A DNA stretch of 46,838 nucleotides from JABFRZ01 sp036376275. Its GTDB lineage: Bacteria > Planctomycetota > UBA1135 > GCA-002686595. The stretch is taken from NCBI GenBank assembly GCA_036376275.1, contig DASVAP010000294.1:1-46838 (forward strand). Reading direction: 5' to 3'. Made by a program: the position numbers and the translations under genes. The notes beneath the pieces are model-generated. The model was not told the origin of the DNA, ran no database searches, and saw only the letters and a program-made list of their open reading frames with translations. Positions 13,974 through 21,218 of the stretch are shown here, piece after piece; the stretch's first letter is position 1; the number at the start of each line of letters is the position of its first letter.

Positions 13974-14208
13974 GCGGCGTCGCCGGACCCTGGCCGGCCC
14001 GGTCTACGGACCTCCTTGCGCGCACGCCCCGTGCGGCCGCCGGTCGGCGGCGCCGGACTCCCGCGCGGGAGCGCCAGGCGTGCGATGGGATTCCTGCTTC
14101 ATGCGGCCGGGAGGACGTCCGCCGCCGCGGTCCCGGCACCGGGCGACGAGGCGCGGGCGCGCTGCGCTCGCGGTGCCAGCCAGGCTCGCAGATCGCGCCC
14201 GAGGCGAG

Positions 14209-14225
14209 CTTAAGAAGTCGTCAAG
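14209..14225 (+). promoter_or_regulatory. Putative OmpR/PhoB-type direct-repeat operator, site 3
   Basis: CTTAAG (14209-14214) and GTCAAG (14220-14225) start 11 bp apart and match NT[TC]A[AG]G. The site is 89 bp before the polysaccharide operon start and 236 bp from the divergent regulator gene, so it could serve either. Confidence 0.55.
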
Positions 14226-14241
14226 GGTTCGCCCGGCACGG

Positions 14242-14263
14242 GCGCGAGCATGGCGCGAGCATG
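14242..14263 (+). repeat. Perfect 11-bp tandem duplication
   Basis: GCGCGAGCATG occurs at 14242-14252 and again at 14253-14263. The copies are 33 and 44 bp from the start of the CTTAAG hexamer at 14209, so they fall in the same 11-bp register. Confidence 0.8.
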
Positions 14264-14313
14264 ACGACAGCTTATGACACGGCCCGCCGCGCTCCGGATA
14301 TCCGTGACGACAC

Positions 14314-15477
14314 ATGCGCGCGTACCAGGTGGCCGCGGTGGTCGTGTCCGCCCTCTCGGCGGTCGGGCTCACGCTCTTCTTCGGGCTCTATCCGCTGGGG
14401 CTGTTGCTCGCGGGCGGGTTGCGGCGGCCCACGACCACCCCGGCCGGGACGCGACCGCGCAGCATGAGCCTGGTGGTGGCCGCGCGGAACGCGGAGCCGC
14501 TGGTGCCGGCCAAGGTGCGGAACTCGCTCGCGCTGCGCTGGAGCGGCGCGCTCGAGCTCGTGTTCGTCTCGGACGGCTCGCGCGACCGCACGGCCGAGGA
14601 GCTGCGCACCTGGGGCGGCCAGCGGGTGCGGGTCCTCGAGCTGCGCGAGCACCAGGGCAAGGCCGCGGCCCTCGACGCGGGCGTGCGCCGCTCCCACGGC
14701 GAGATCCTGGTCTTCAGCGACGCCGACGCCCTGCTGGCTCCCGATGCGCTCCAGCACCTCGGTGAGCGCCTGTCCGACCCGGGCGTCGGCGGGGCCTGCG
14801 GGCGGCGCGTGCTCCAGGAGCACCGCGGCCGCCTGGACGAGGCCCAGGGGGGGTACATCGCCGTCGACGGCCTGCTGCGGCGCGCGGAGTCGCGCCTCGG
14901 CAGCGTGACCTCGAACGACGGCAAGCTGTACGCGATCCGGCGCGCCCTGTACCGGCCGATCGACCCGGGCGCGACCGACGACCTCTTCACGTGCCTCTCG
15001 GTGGTCGAGCAGGGCTGGCGCTTCGTGTTCGAGCCGCGCGCGCGGGCCTACGTGCGCGCGCCGTCGCGCAGCGTGCGCCACGAGCTCGCGCGCCGCCGGC
15101 GCATCGTCGCGCGCAGCCTGCACGGGATCGCGCGCAAGCGCCGCCTGCTCGATCCGCGACGGTACGGGTGGTTCGCGCTGCAGCTGCTGGTGAACAAGGT
15201 CCTGCGCCGGCTCCTGCCGCTGTTCCTGCTGGCCCTGCTGGCGGCAAGCCTGGTTCTGGCGCCCGAGCAGCGCTGGGCCCGGATCCTCCTGGCGGTCCAG
15301 GCGCTCGGCTACGGGCTGGCGCTCCTGCAACCCGTGCTGCGGCCGGTGCCCGGGCTGGGACGCCTCGCGGCCCTGGCCGGCTACTTCTGCGTGGGCAACC
15401 TCGGGACCCTGCTGGGACTGATCGACTTCGCGCTGGGGAGGCAGGTGGTCCGATGGGACCCGCTCAAGCACGACTGA
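14314..15477 (+). CDS. Processive family 2 glycosyltransferase
   Basis: A 387-residue membrane glycosyltransferase. An N-terminal helix (about 6-35) leads to a GT-A fold: SLVVAARNAE, VFVSDGSRDRTAEEL, FSDADAL as the metal-binding DXD, SNDGKLYAIR, and TDDLFTCLSVVEQGW as the acceptor-side acidic motif. RRRRIVARSLHGI stands where cellulose/hyaluronan-synthase-type enzymes carry QxxRW. The C-terminal part has two or three membrane helices (RLLPLFLLALLAASLVL and later). It probably extends or assembles the lipid-linked glycan on the cytoplasmic face. It is the first gene of a tight operon that continues to 26325. The ribosome binding site is weak. Sugar specificity cannot be read from the sequence. 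Confidence 0.9.
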   Translation: MRAYQVAAVVVSALSAVGLTLFFGLYPLGLLLAGGLRRPTTTPAGTRPRSMSLVVAARNAEPLVPAKVRNSLALRWSGALELVFVSDGSRDRTAEELRTWGGQRVRVLELREHQGKAAALDAGVRRSHGEILVFSDADALLAPDALQHLGERLSDPGVGGACGRRVLQEHRGRLDEAQGGYIAVDGLLRRAESRLGSVTSNDGKLYAIRRALYRPIDPGATDDLFTCLSVVEQGWRFVFEPRARAYVRAPSRSVRHELARRRRIVARSLHGIARKRRLLDPRRYGWFALQLLVNKVLRRLLPLFLLALLAASLVLAPEQRWARILLAVQALGYGLALLQPVLRPVPGLGRLAALAGYFCVGNLGTLLGLIDFALGRQVVRWDPLKHD

Positions 15478-16730
15478 GCCCCGCGCTGCGGGCGCCGGCG
15501 CGCGTCGCCTACCTCGTGACGCGCTTCCCGAAGGTCACGGAGACCTTCGTCCTGGCGGAGATGCTGGCCCTGCAGCGTCTCGGCCACGCGATCGAGGTCT
15601 TCCCGCTCCTGCGCGGGCGCGAGCCGGTCGTGCACCCCGAGGCCGCCGAGCTCGTCGCGCGGGCCCACTACCGTCCCTGGCTGTCGCGCGCCGTGCTGGC
15701 GGCGCAGCTCCACTACCTGCGCCGCGCGCCGCGCGCCTACCTGTCGACGCTCGTCCAGGTCCTGGCGCGCACCCTGCCGAGCCCGAACTTCCTGGGCGGC
15801 GCGGCGCTGTTCTTCCCCAAGTGCGTCCTGTTCGCGCGCGAGATGGAGGCGGCCGGCGTCGAGCACGTGCACGCGCACTTCGCCAACCATCCCGCACTGG
15901 CGGCCGTGGTCGTCAAGCGCCTGACCGGCATCCCTTGCAGCTTCACCGCGCACGGCTCGGACCTGCACGTGGACCAGACGGCCCTGGGCTGGAAGCTGGC
16001 TCAGGCCGACTTCGCCGTGACCGTCTCCGAGTACAACCGCGAGTTCGTGCAGCGCCGCGTGGGGCCGGGGGCCGCGCTCCACCTGCGCGTGATCCACTGC
16101 GGGATCGACCCGCGCCTCCACGTGCGCACGCACGAGGCGCACAGCCCGTGCTTCGAGATCCTGTGCGTCGCGGCCCTGCGCGCCGTCAAGGGCCACCACG
16201 TGCTGCTCGAGGCCTGCGCCAGGCTCGTGGCGGCGGGTGTTCCCGTGCGCTGCCACCTGGTCGGCGGCGGTCCGGTGGCGGCCCGGATCCGCGCGCGGAT
16301 CGCGCGCCTCGGCCTGGGCGCGCACGTGCTGCTGCACGGGCCGCTGCCGCGCGCCGCGGTGCTGGCGCGCATGCGCGCCGCGCACGTGCTGGTGCAGCCC
16401 AGCGTCCAGGATCGCGCCGGGCGGCGCGAGGGCATCCCCGTCGCGCTGATGGAGGCGATGAGCTGCGGCCTCCCCGTGGTCGCGAGCCGCATCTCCGGCG
16501 TGCCCGAGCTGGTCGAGCACGAGCGCTCGGGCCTGCTCGCGCCCCCGGGTGACGCGCGCGCCCTGGCCGAGGCCCTGACGCGCCTGCACCGCTCGCCACG
16601 GCTGCGCGCGCGCCTCGGACGGCGCGCGCGCGCAACGGTCCGCGCCCGCTTCGACCTGGAGGCCGGCGCCCGCCGCCTGGCGCGCGAGATCGAGCTGCTG
16701 CGCACGGCCCGTCGCAGGGGAGGAGCCTGA
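15453..16730 (+). CDS. Family 4 glycosyltransferase
   Basis: A 425-residue GT-B enzyme that presumably adds a sugar to the lipid-linked repeat unit. The N-terminal half starts VAYLVTRFPKVTETFVLAEM and carries the donor/acceptor-cleft motifs HVHAHFANHPA and TAHGSDLHVD. The C-terminal half has the GT4 nucleotide-sugar motif with paired Glu residues (REGIPVALMEAMSCGLP, then GVPELVEHERSGLL). The FPKVTETFVLAE opening is typical of GT4 proteins in exopolysaccharide clusters. ATG 15453 has GGGGAGG ten bases upstream and lies inside the end of the GT2 gene (25-base overlap); a much longer frame upstream is a shadow of GT2. Only three bases separate it from the next gene. Confidence 0.92.
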   Translation: MGPAQARLSPALRAPARVAYLVTRFPKVTETFVLAEMLALQRLGHAIEVFPLLRGREPVVHPEAAELVARAHYRPWLSRAVLAAQLHYLRRAPRAYLSTLVQVLARTLPSPNFLGGAALFFPKCVLFAREMEAAGVEHVHAHFANHPALAAVVVKRLTGIPCSFTAHGSDLHVDQTALGWKLAQADFAVTVSEYNREFVQRRVGPGAALHLRVIHCGIDPRLHVRTHEAHSPCFEILCVAALRAVKGHHVLLEACARLVAAGVPVRCHLVGGGPVAARIRARIARLGLGAHVLLHGPLPRAAVLARMRAAHVLVQPSVQDRAGRREGIPVALMEAMSCGLPVVASRISGVPELVEHERSGLLAPPGDARALAEALTRLHRSPRLRARLGRRARATVRARFDLEAGARRLAREIELLRTARRRGGA

Positions 16731-16733
16731 GCC

Positions 16734-18218
16734 ATGGAGCGCACCTGGAGCCCGTCGCGCCCGCGCGCGCTCGCCGCCTGGGCCCTGCTGGTGCCGGCCC
16801 TCGCGCTGCTGGCGTGGGCCCCGCTCGTCGCCCTCGCGCTGGCGGGCCTGCTGGCCTGCGCGTGGGCCAGCCTGCGCCGCCCTGCCCTGGCGACCTGCGC
16901 GGCGCTCTTCCTCCTGTACTCCAACCTGCCGGCGGTGGGCGTGAGTCACCACGGCCTGCCGGCGGCGGCAGCCGCGTCCTTCGGGGTCCTGCTGCTGCCG
17001 CCGCTGGCGCACGAGCTCCTCGTGCACCGCCGGCTCCTCGTCCTGACCCCGGGCTTCCTGCTGCTGCTCCCGTTCCTCGGCGTGCAGATCGTCTCGGCCG
17101 CCGGCGCGCGCGATCCGGCGCGCGCCTTCGAGGCGGTGACGACCTTCGCGCTCGAGGGGCTGGCGCTCTACTTCCTGGTGACCAACGTGGTGCGCACGCC
17201 GGAGACGCTGCGCGCGGTCCTCTGCGCCCTGGTGGCGGCCGGGGTGCTGATGTCGGCGGTGCCGATCCTCCAGCAGGCGACCGGCACGTTCGAGCGGGAC
17301 TTCGGCGGGCTCGGGCAGGTCGATGGACCGGGCTTCCGGACCACCGACGAGGACGGAGCCGGCGCGGCGCGCCAGGCGCGCCTGGCGGGCACGGTCGGCG
17401 AGACGAACCGCTATGCCCAGGTGCTGCTGGTGCTGGTGCCCCTGGGCCTGGCCCTGCTCCTCGGCGCGCGCACGCCCGGCGCGAGGGCCCTCGCCGGGGG
17501 CGCGACCGCGGTGATCACGCTGGGCTTCCTGCTGGCCTTCTCGCGCGGCGGGGCGGTGGGCCTCGTCTGCCTCGGCCTGGCCATGGTCGCGCTGCGCTGG
17601 ATCACGCCGCGCCGCGCGCTCCTGATGCTGGCGGGCCTCGGGCTGCTGGCGCTGTGCGTGCCGCAGTACGGGCGGCGCCTGGCGACCCTGGGCGAGTCGC
17701 TGCAGGTGCTCGACCGCGAGGCGGGCCGCACGGCCGACGGGGCCGTGCGCCGGCGCGCGACCGAGGTGCTGGCGGCCCTGCGCGTGTTCGTCGACCACCC
17801 CTGGGTCGGGGTCGGTCCGGGCCTCTTCAAGCAGTACTCGGAGGAGTACGGCAACCGCGACGCGCTGCGGCGCATCGAGGGCGGTCGGCGCGCCCACTCG
17901 CTCTTCCCGGAGATCGCGGCCGAGACCGGCGCGCTCGGCCTGGCCGCGTTCCTCGCCGCCCTGACGGCGACCCTCGCGCAGCTGCTGAGGGCGCGGCGCG
18001 CGCTCCTCGCGCGCGCGCCGGGACACCCCTTCGCCGACCTCCTGACCGCCTGCTTCCTGGCCCTGGTGGCGTACCTGACGACGGGGCTGTTCCTGCACCT
18101 CGCCTACATGCGCTACTTCTGGCTGCTGCTCGCGCTCGGCGGCGCGGCCGCCGCGATGGCCGCGCGCGTGCCCGGGCCACGAGCGGTGCCGTCCCTCGCG
18201 GCGGGAGGCGCCGCATGA
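16734..18218 (+). CDS. O-antigen polymerase/ligase family protein
   Basis: A 494-residue polytopic membrane protein with about ten to twelve hydrophobic helices. The Wzy_C/O-antigen ligase signature is clear: FLLAFSRGGAVGLVCLGL, then a large periplasmic loop with VDHPWVGVGPGLFKQY and the HSLFPEIAAETGALGLAAF segment. Members polymerise lipid-linked repeat units or ligate glycans at the periplasmic face. The genes around it (two glycosyltransferases, Wza- and Wzz-type proteins and a distant Wzx-type flippase) point to the polymerase role in a Wzx/Wzy-dependent pathway. Its stop overlaps the next start by ATGA. Confidence 0.9.
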   Translation: MERTWSPSRPRALAAWALLVPALALLAWAPLVALALAGLLACAWASLRRPALATCAALFLLYSNLPAVGVSHHGLPAAAAASFGVLLLPPLAHELLVHRRLLVLTPGFLLLLPFLGVQIVSAAGARDPARAFEAVTTFALEGLALYFLVTNVVRTPETLRAVLCALVAAGVLMSAVPILQQATGTFERDFGGLGQVDGPGFRTTDEDGAGAARQARLAGTVGETNRYAQVLLVLVPLGLALLLGARTPGARALAGGATAVITLGFLLAFSRGGAVGLVCLGLAMVALRWITPRRALLMLAGLGLLALCVPQYGRRLATLGESLQVLDREAGRTADGAVRRRATEVLAALRVFVDHPWVGVGPGLFKQYSEEYGNRDALRRIEGGRRAHSLFPEIAAETGALGLAAFLAALTATLAQLLRARRALLARAPGHPFADLLTACFLALVAYLTTGLFLHLAYMRYFWLLLALGGAAAAMAARVPGPRAVPSLAAGGAA

Positions 18219-19318
18219 GCGCGACGGTGGACTTCGACGTCGGTGGCGTGCTCGGCGTGCGCCTGCTCGACGCCGGTCCGCGCGAGGCGGCCGCGGTCGC
18301 GCGCCAGCTCGGCCCGCTGGAGCGTCCGCTGGCGCGCGAGCCCGACATCACGGTGCGCTTCGTCGAGCACCTGGCGACGCCGGAGCTGTGCTTCATCGGC
18401 CTGGCGGACGCGGGCTTCAGCGGCGAGAGCTTCCTGCTCCTGCGCGGCCGCGCCAAGGCGCTCCAGCGCACGGAGATCCCCTTCGAGCAGCTCGGCGAGC
18501 GCCTGGAGATCCGCTGCGAGCGCAGCGCGGCCGGCGTCCCGCTCCTGATCCCGCTCCTGAACGCCACGCTGCTCGCGCGTGGCTTCCTGCCGCTGCACGC
18601 CGCGGCCTTCCAGCACGGCGAGACCGGGGTCGTGGTCACGGGCTGGTCGAAGGGCGGCAAGACCGAGACGCTGCTGGCCTTCCTGGCGCGCGGCGCCCGC
18701 TACGTGGCCGACGAGTGGCTGATCCTGGCCCCGGACGGCGCGGCCATGTTCGGCCTGCCCGAGCCGATCCGCCTGTGGAGCTGGCACCTCGACTCGCTGC
18801 CCGTCCTGCGCGGGCGGCTGCGGCCGGGCGAGCGTGCGCGCCTGGCGCTCCTGGGGGCGCTCTCGGGCCTGGCCGGGCCCGGGCGCGCGGGCAGCGCGCC
18901 GCTCCTCACCCGGACGCGGGCCCTGCTGCAGCGCCAGCGCTACGTGGACGTGCCGCCCGCGCGGCTCTTCCCGGTGCCCGACGGCGCTCCGGACCGGCGC
19001 CCGCCCCGCCCGGAGCGCCTGCTTTTCGTGCTCAGCCACGCGCGCCCCGAGATCGTCGTGCGCCCGGTCGATCCGGTCGAGGTGGCCGAGCGCATGTGCG
19101 CCTCGCTGGCCGAGGAGGACCTGCGCCTCCTCTCCTGCTACCACAAGTACCGCTTCGCCTTCCCCGGCCGGCGCAGCGCGTTCTTCGAGCAGGCCGGCGA
19201 GCGGCGCCGGGCGCTGCTGCACGCGGCCCTCGCCGGACGGCCGGCCTACGAGGTGCGCCACCCCTATCCGGTCTCGCTGCCGGCGCTCCACGACGCGCTG
19301 GAGGAGGTCTGCGCCTGA
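18215..19318 (+). CDS. HPr-kinase-like P-loop protein
   Basis: A 367-residue soluble protein. A Walker A motif (GWSKGGKT, about residue 143) is followed by VADEWLIL, the acidic segment expected in the HprK/PEPCK-like fold, and PLHAAAF just before the P loop as in HprK-related proteins of polysaccharide clusters. The N-terminal 130 residues and C-terminal 150 residues are not recognised; there is no HPr-binding region that I can identify and no PTS gene nearby. It probably phosphorylates a small molecule, glycan intermediate or protein in the pathway; the substrate is unknown. It is coupled on both sides by overlapping stop/start codons (ATGA, TGATG). Confidence 0.78.
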   Translation: MSATVDFDVGGVLGVRLLDAGPREAAAVARQLGPLERPLAREPDITVRFVEHLATPELCFIGLADAGFSGESFLLLRGRAKALQRTEIPFEQLGERLEIRCERSAAGVPLLIPLLNATLLARGFLPLHAAAFQHGETGVVVTGWSKGGKTETLLAFLARGARYVADEWLILAPDGAAMFGLPEPIRLWSWHLDSLPVLRGRLRPGERARLALLGALSGLAGPGRAGSAPLLTRTRALLQRQRYVDVPPARLFPVPDGAPDRRPPRPERLLFVLSHARPEIVVRPVDPVEVAERMCASLAEEDLRLLSCYHKYRFAFPGRRSAFFEQAGERRRALLHAALAGRPAYEVRHPYPVSLPALHDALEEVCA

Positions 19319-20004
19319 TGGTCTCGGTGGCCCTGATCGGCGCCGACGGCGCCGGCAAGTCCAGCCTCGCGCGCGCCCTGGCGGCGTCGACGGAGCTGCC
19401 CATCCAGGTGCTCTACATGGGCGCGAACTCGAGCGCGAACGGGCACGCCCTGCCGACCACGCGCGCCGTCCGCGCCCTGGAGCGGGCCCTCGGTCGCGCG
19501 CGGGCCGAGGGCGGTCCGCCGGATCCGACGCGCCGGCAGGCGCGGCCGGCGCGCGGGCTGGCGCGCGCCGCGCGCACGGCCCGGACCTGGCTCGCCCTGG
19601 CCAACCGCCTGTGCGAGGAGGCCCATCGCACGGCCCTGGCGCGGCGCCTCGAGCGGCGCGGCTTCCTGGTCGTGCTCGACCGCCTGTTCCTGGCCGACTA
19701 CTGGGCCCACGACGTGGTCGGCGCGGACCGCACGCGCGCGCAGCGCCTGCACGGACGCTTCCTGCGCCGGCTGCCCCAGCCGGACTGCACGATCCTGCTC
19801 GACGCGCCGGCGGAGGTGCTGTTCGCGCGCAAGGCCGAGGGACGGCTGGAGTGGGTCGCGCGCCGGCGGCAGGAGTACCTCGAGCTCCTGCCCGCGCTGC
19901 GCGACTGTCGCGTGGTCGACGCCACCCGTCCGGCGGCGGAGGTGCGCGCCGAGGTGCTCGACATCCTGCGCCGGCTGTGGCGCGGGGAAGGAGCGGCGCG
20001 GTGA
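19318..20004 (+). CDS. Thymidylate-kinase-like P-loop kinase
   Basis: A 228-residue protein with Walker A GADGAGKSS at residues 8-16, the DRLFLADYW motif corresponding to the DRY/DRx segment of thymidylate kinases, an ILLDAPAEVLFARK segment and a LID-like RLEWVARRRQEYL. Authentic Tmk is a housekeeping enzyme; this copy sits inside an exopolysaccharide operon between an HprK-like protein and an ATP-grasp enzyme, and a second relative is at 38917. A role in phosphorylating a glycan precursor or other non-nucleotide substrate is more likely than dTMP kinase activity, but this is inference. The start overlaps the previous stop (TGATG). Confidence 0.82.
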   Translation: MVSVALIGADGAGKSSLARALAASTELPIQVLYMGANSSANGHALPTTRAVRALERALGRARAEGGPPDPTRRQARPARGLARAARTARTWLALANRLCEEAHRTALARRLERRGFLVVLDRLFLADYWAHDVVGADRTRAQRLHGRFLRRLPQPDCTILLDAPAEVLFARKAEGRLEWVARRRQEYLELLPALRDCRVVDATRPAAEVRAEVLDILRRLWRGEGAAR

Positions 20005-21218
20005 CGCGACGCGTGCTCGTGACCGACGCCCGGCGCAGCAGCGCCCTGGCCTTCATCCGCTCGCTGGGGCGCAAGGGCTGGCACGTGATCGCGGCCGACG
20101 ACGACCGGCGCAGCCCGGGGTTCCGTTCGCGCTACGCGGCCGAGCGCTTCGTCTATCCGGCTCCGGGCCGCTCGCCGAGCGCCTTCGTGGCGAGCCTGCA
20201 CGCGCGCCTGTGCGCGCAGCCCGTCGACCTGCTCGTGCCCGTCACGGACGCTTGCATCCAGCCCCTCGCGCACGCCCGCCGGCGCTTCGCGGGCCTGGCG
20301 GAGCTCGCCATCGCCGAGGACGAGGCCCTGGCGACGGTCATGGACAAGTCCGCCACCCTGGCGCTGGGGCGCGCGCTGGGCGTGCCCGTGCCCGAGACCC
20401 GCAGCGTCGGCGGGCTGGAGGAGGCACGCGCGGCCGCGGCCGAGCTCGGCTATCCGCTGGTCCTCAAGCCCACCGTCTCGCGCCGCTACTCGATGGCCGA
20501 GGACCGCCTCGACGTCGGCCGCGTGCGCTTCGCGCGCGACCGGGCCGAGCTGGAGCGGCTCCTCCCTCCGCTGCTCGAGCGCCACGCGCTGCTGCTGCAG
20601 CGCTACGAGGCGGGCACGGGCGTCGGCCTCGAGGCCCTGGCCCACGGGGGACGCGTGCTGCACGCCTTCCAGCACCGGCGCCTGGCGGAGATCCCGCCGA
20701 GCGGCGGCGCCAGCGCCTGGCGCGAGAGCATGGCCCTCGATCCGCAGCTCCTCGGCCACGCCACGCGCCTGATCGAGGCCCTGCGCTGGAGCGGGCTGAT
20801 CATGATCGAGTTCAAGCTCGGCCGGCAGCCGTGGCTGGTGGAGATCAACGGGCGCGTGTGGGGCTCGCTACCGCTCGCCTGCCACGCCGGGCTCGACTTC
20901 CCGGGCGCGCTGGCCGAGCTCTACGAATCGCCGGAGGCCACGCGCGTCGAGCGCGCGCCCTATCGCGTGGGCGTGCGCACCTACGACCTCGAGCTGATGC
21001 TCTCCTGGATCGTGCAGGTCCTGCTGGCGCCCCGGCGCCGGGCGGGACCGCCGCTCCCGGCCCGGCCGCGCGCGCTGGCGGGGCTGGCGGGTCTGCTCGA
21101 CCCGGCGCAGGCCTGGGATCTGACCGACAGGGACGACGTCGGGCCGCGCCGGGCCGAGCTCTGGCGCATCGCGCGCAAGCTGGCGAGCAAGCTGCGCCAG
21201 GTGGGGAGGCGCGCCTGA
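20001..21218 (+). CDS. ATP-grasp enzyme of polysaccharide cluster
   Basis: A 405-residue protein. An N-terminal Rossmann-like domain (VLVTDARRSSALAFIRSLGRKGWHVIAAD) precedes an ATP-grasp fold with YPLVLKPTVSR (about 150) and the metal/ATP motif VEINGRVWGSLPLACHAGLDFP (about 279). Family members form carboxylate-amine or related bonds through acyl-phosphate; relatives with the EINGRxWGS motif are frequent in surface-polysaccharide loci, where the substrate is generally unknown. It might add an amino acid or similar group to a uronic acid. It starts at GTG 20001, overlapping the kinase stop by GTGA, with GGAAGGAG eight bases upstream, and shares a TGATG junction with the next gene. Confidence 0.87.
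   Translation: MTRRVLVTDARRSSALAFIRSLGRKGWHVIAADDDRRSPGFRSRYAAERFVYPAPGRSPSAFVASLHARLCAQPVDLLVPVTDACIQPLAHARRRFAGLAELAIAEDEALATVMDKSATLALGRALGVPVPETRSVGGLEEARAAAAELGYPLVLKPTVSRRYSMAEDRLDVGRVRFARDRAELERLLPPLLERHALLLQRYEAGTGVGLEALAHGGRVLHAFQHRRLAEIPPSGGASAWRESMALDPQLLGHATRLIEALRWSGLIMIEFKLGRQPWLVEINGRVWGSLPLACHAGLDFPGALAELYESPEATRVERAPYRVGVRTYDLELMLSWIVQVLLAPRRRAGPPLPARPRALAGLAGLLDPAQAWDLTDRDDVGPRRAELWRIARKLASKLRQVGRRA

Larger units (their letters stand above)
13974..14313. other. Divergent promoter region between the regulator and the polysaccharide operon
   Basis: No gene seen. It holds a 14-nt perfect palindrome CTCCCGCGCGGGAG (14058-14071), an 11-bp-phased operator (14209-14225) and a perfect tandem duplication of GCGCGAGCATG (14242-14263) in the same phase. 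Promoters for both divergent units should lie here. Confidence 0.6.

Noticed and set aside
19318..20004. Calling this gene tmk
   Set aside because: P-loop and DRx motifs fit the superfamily, but the operon context and a second copy argue against a housekeeping dTMP kinase; no gene symbol is justified.
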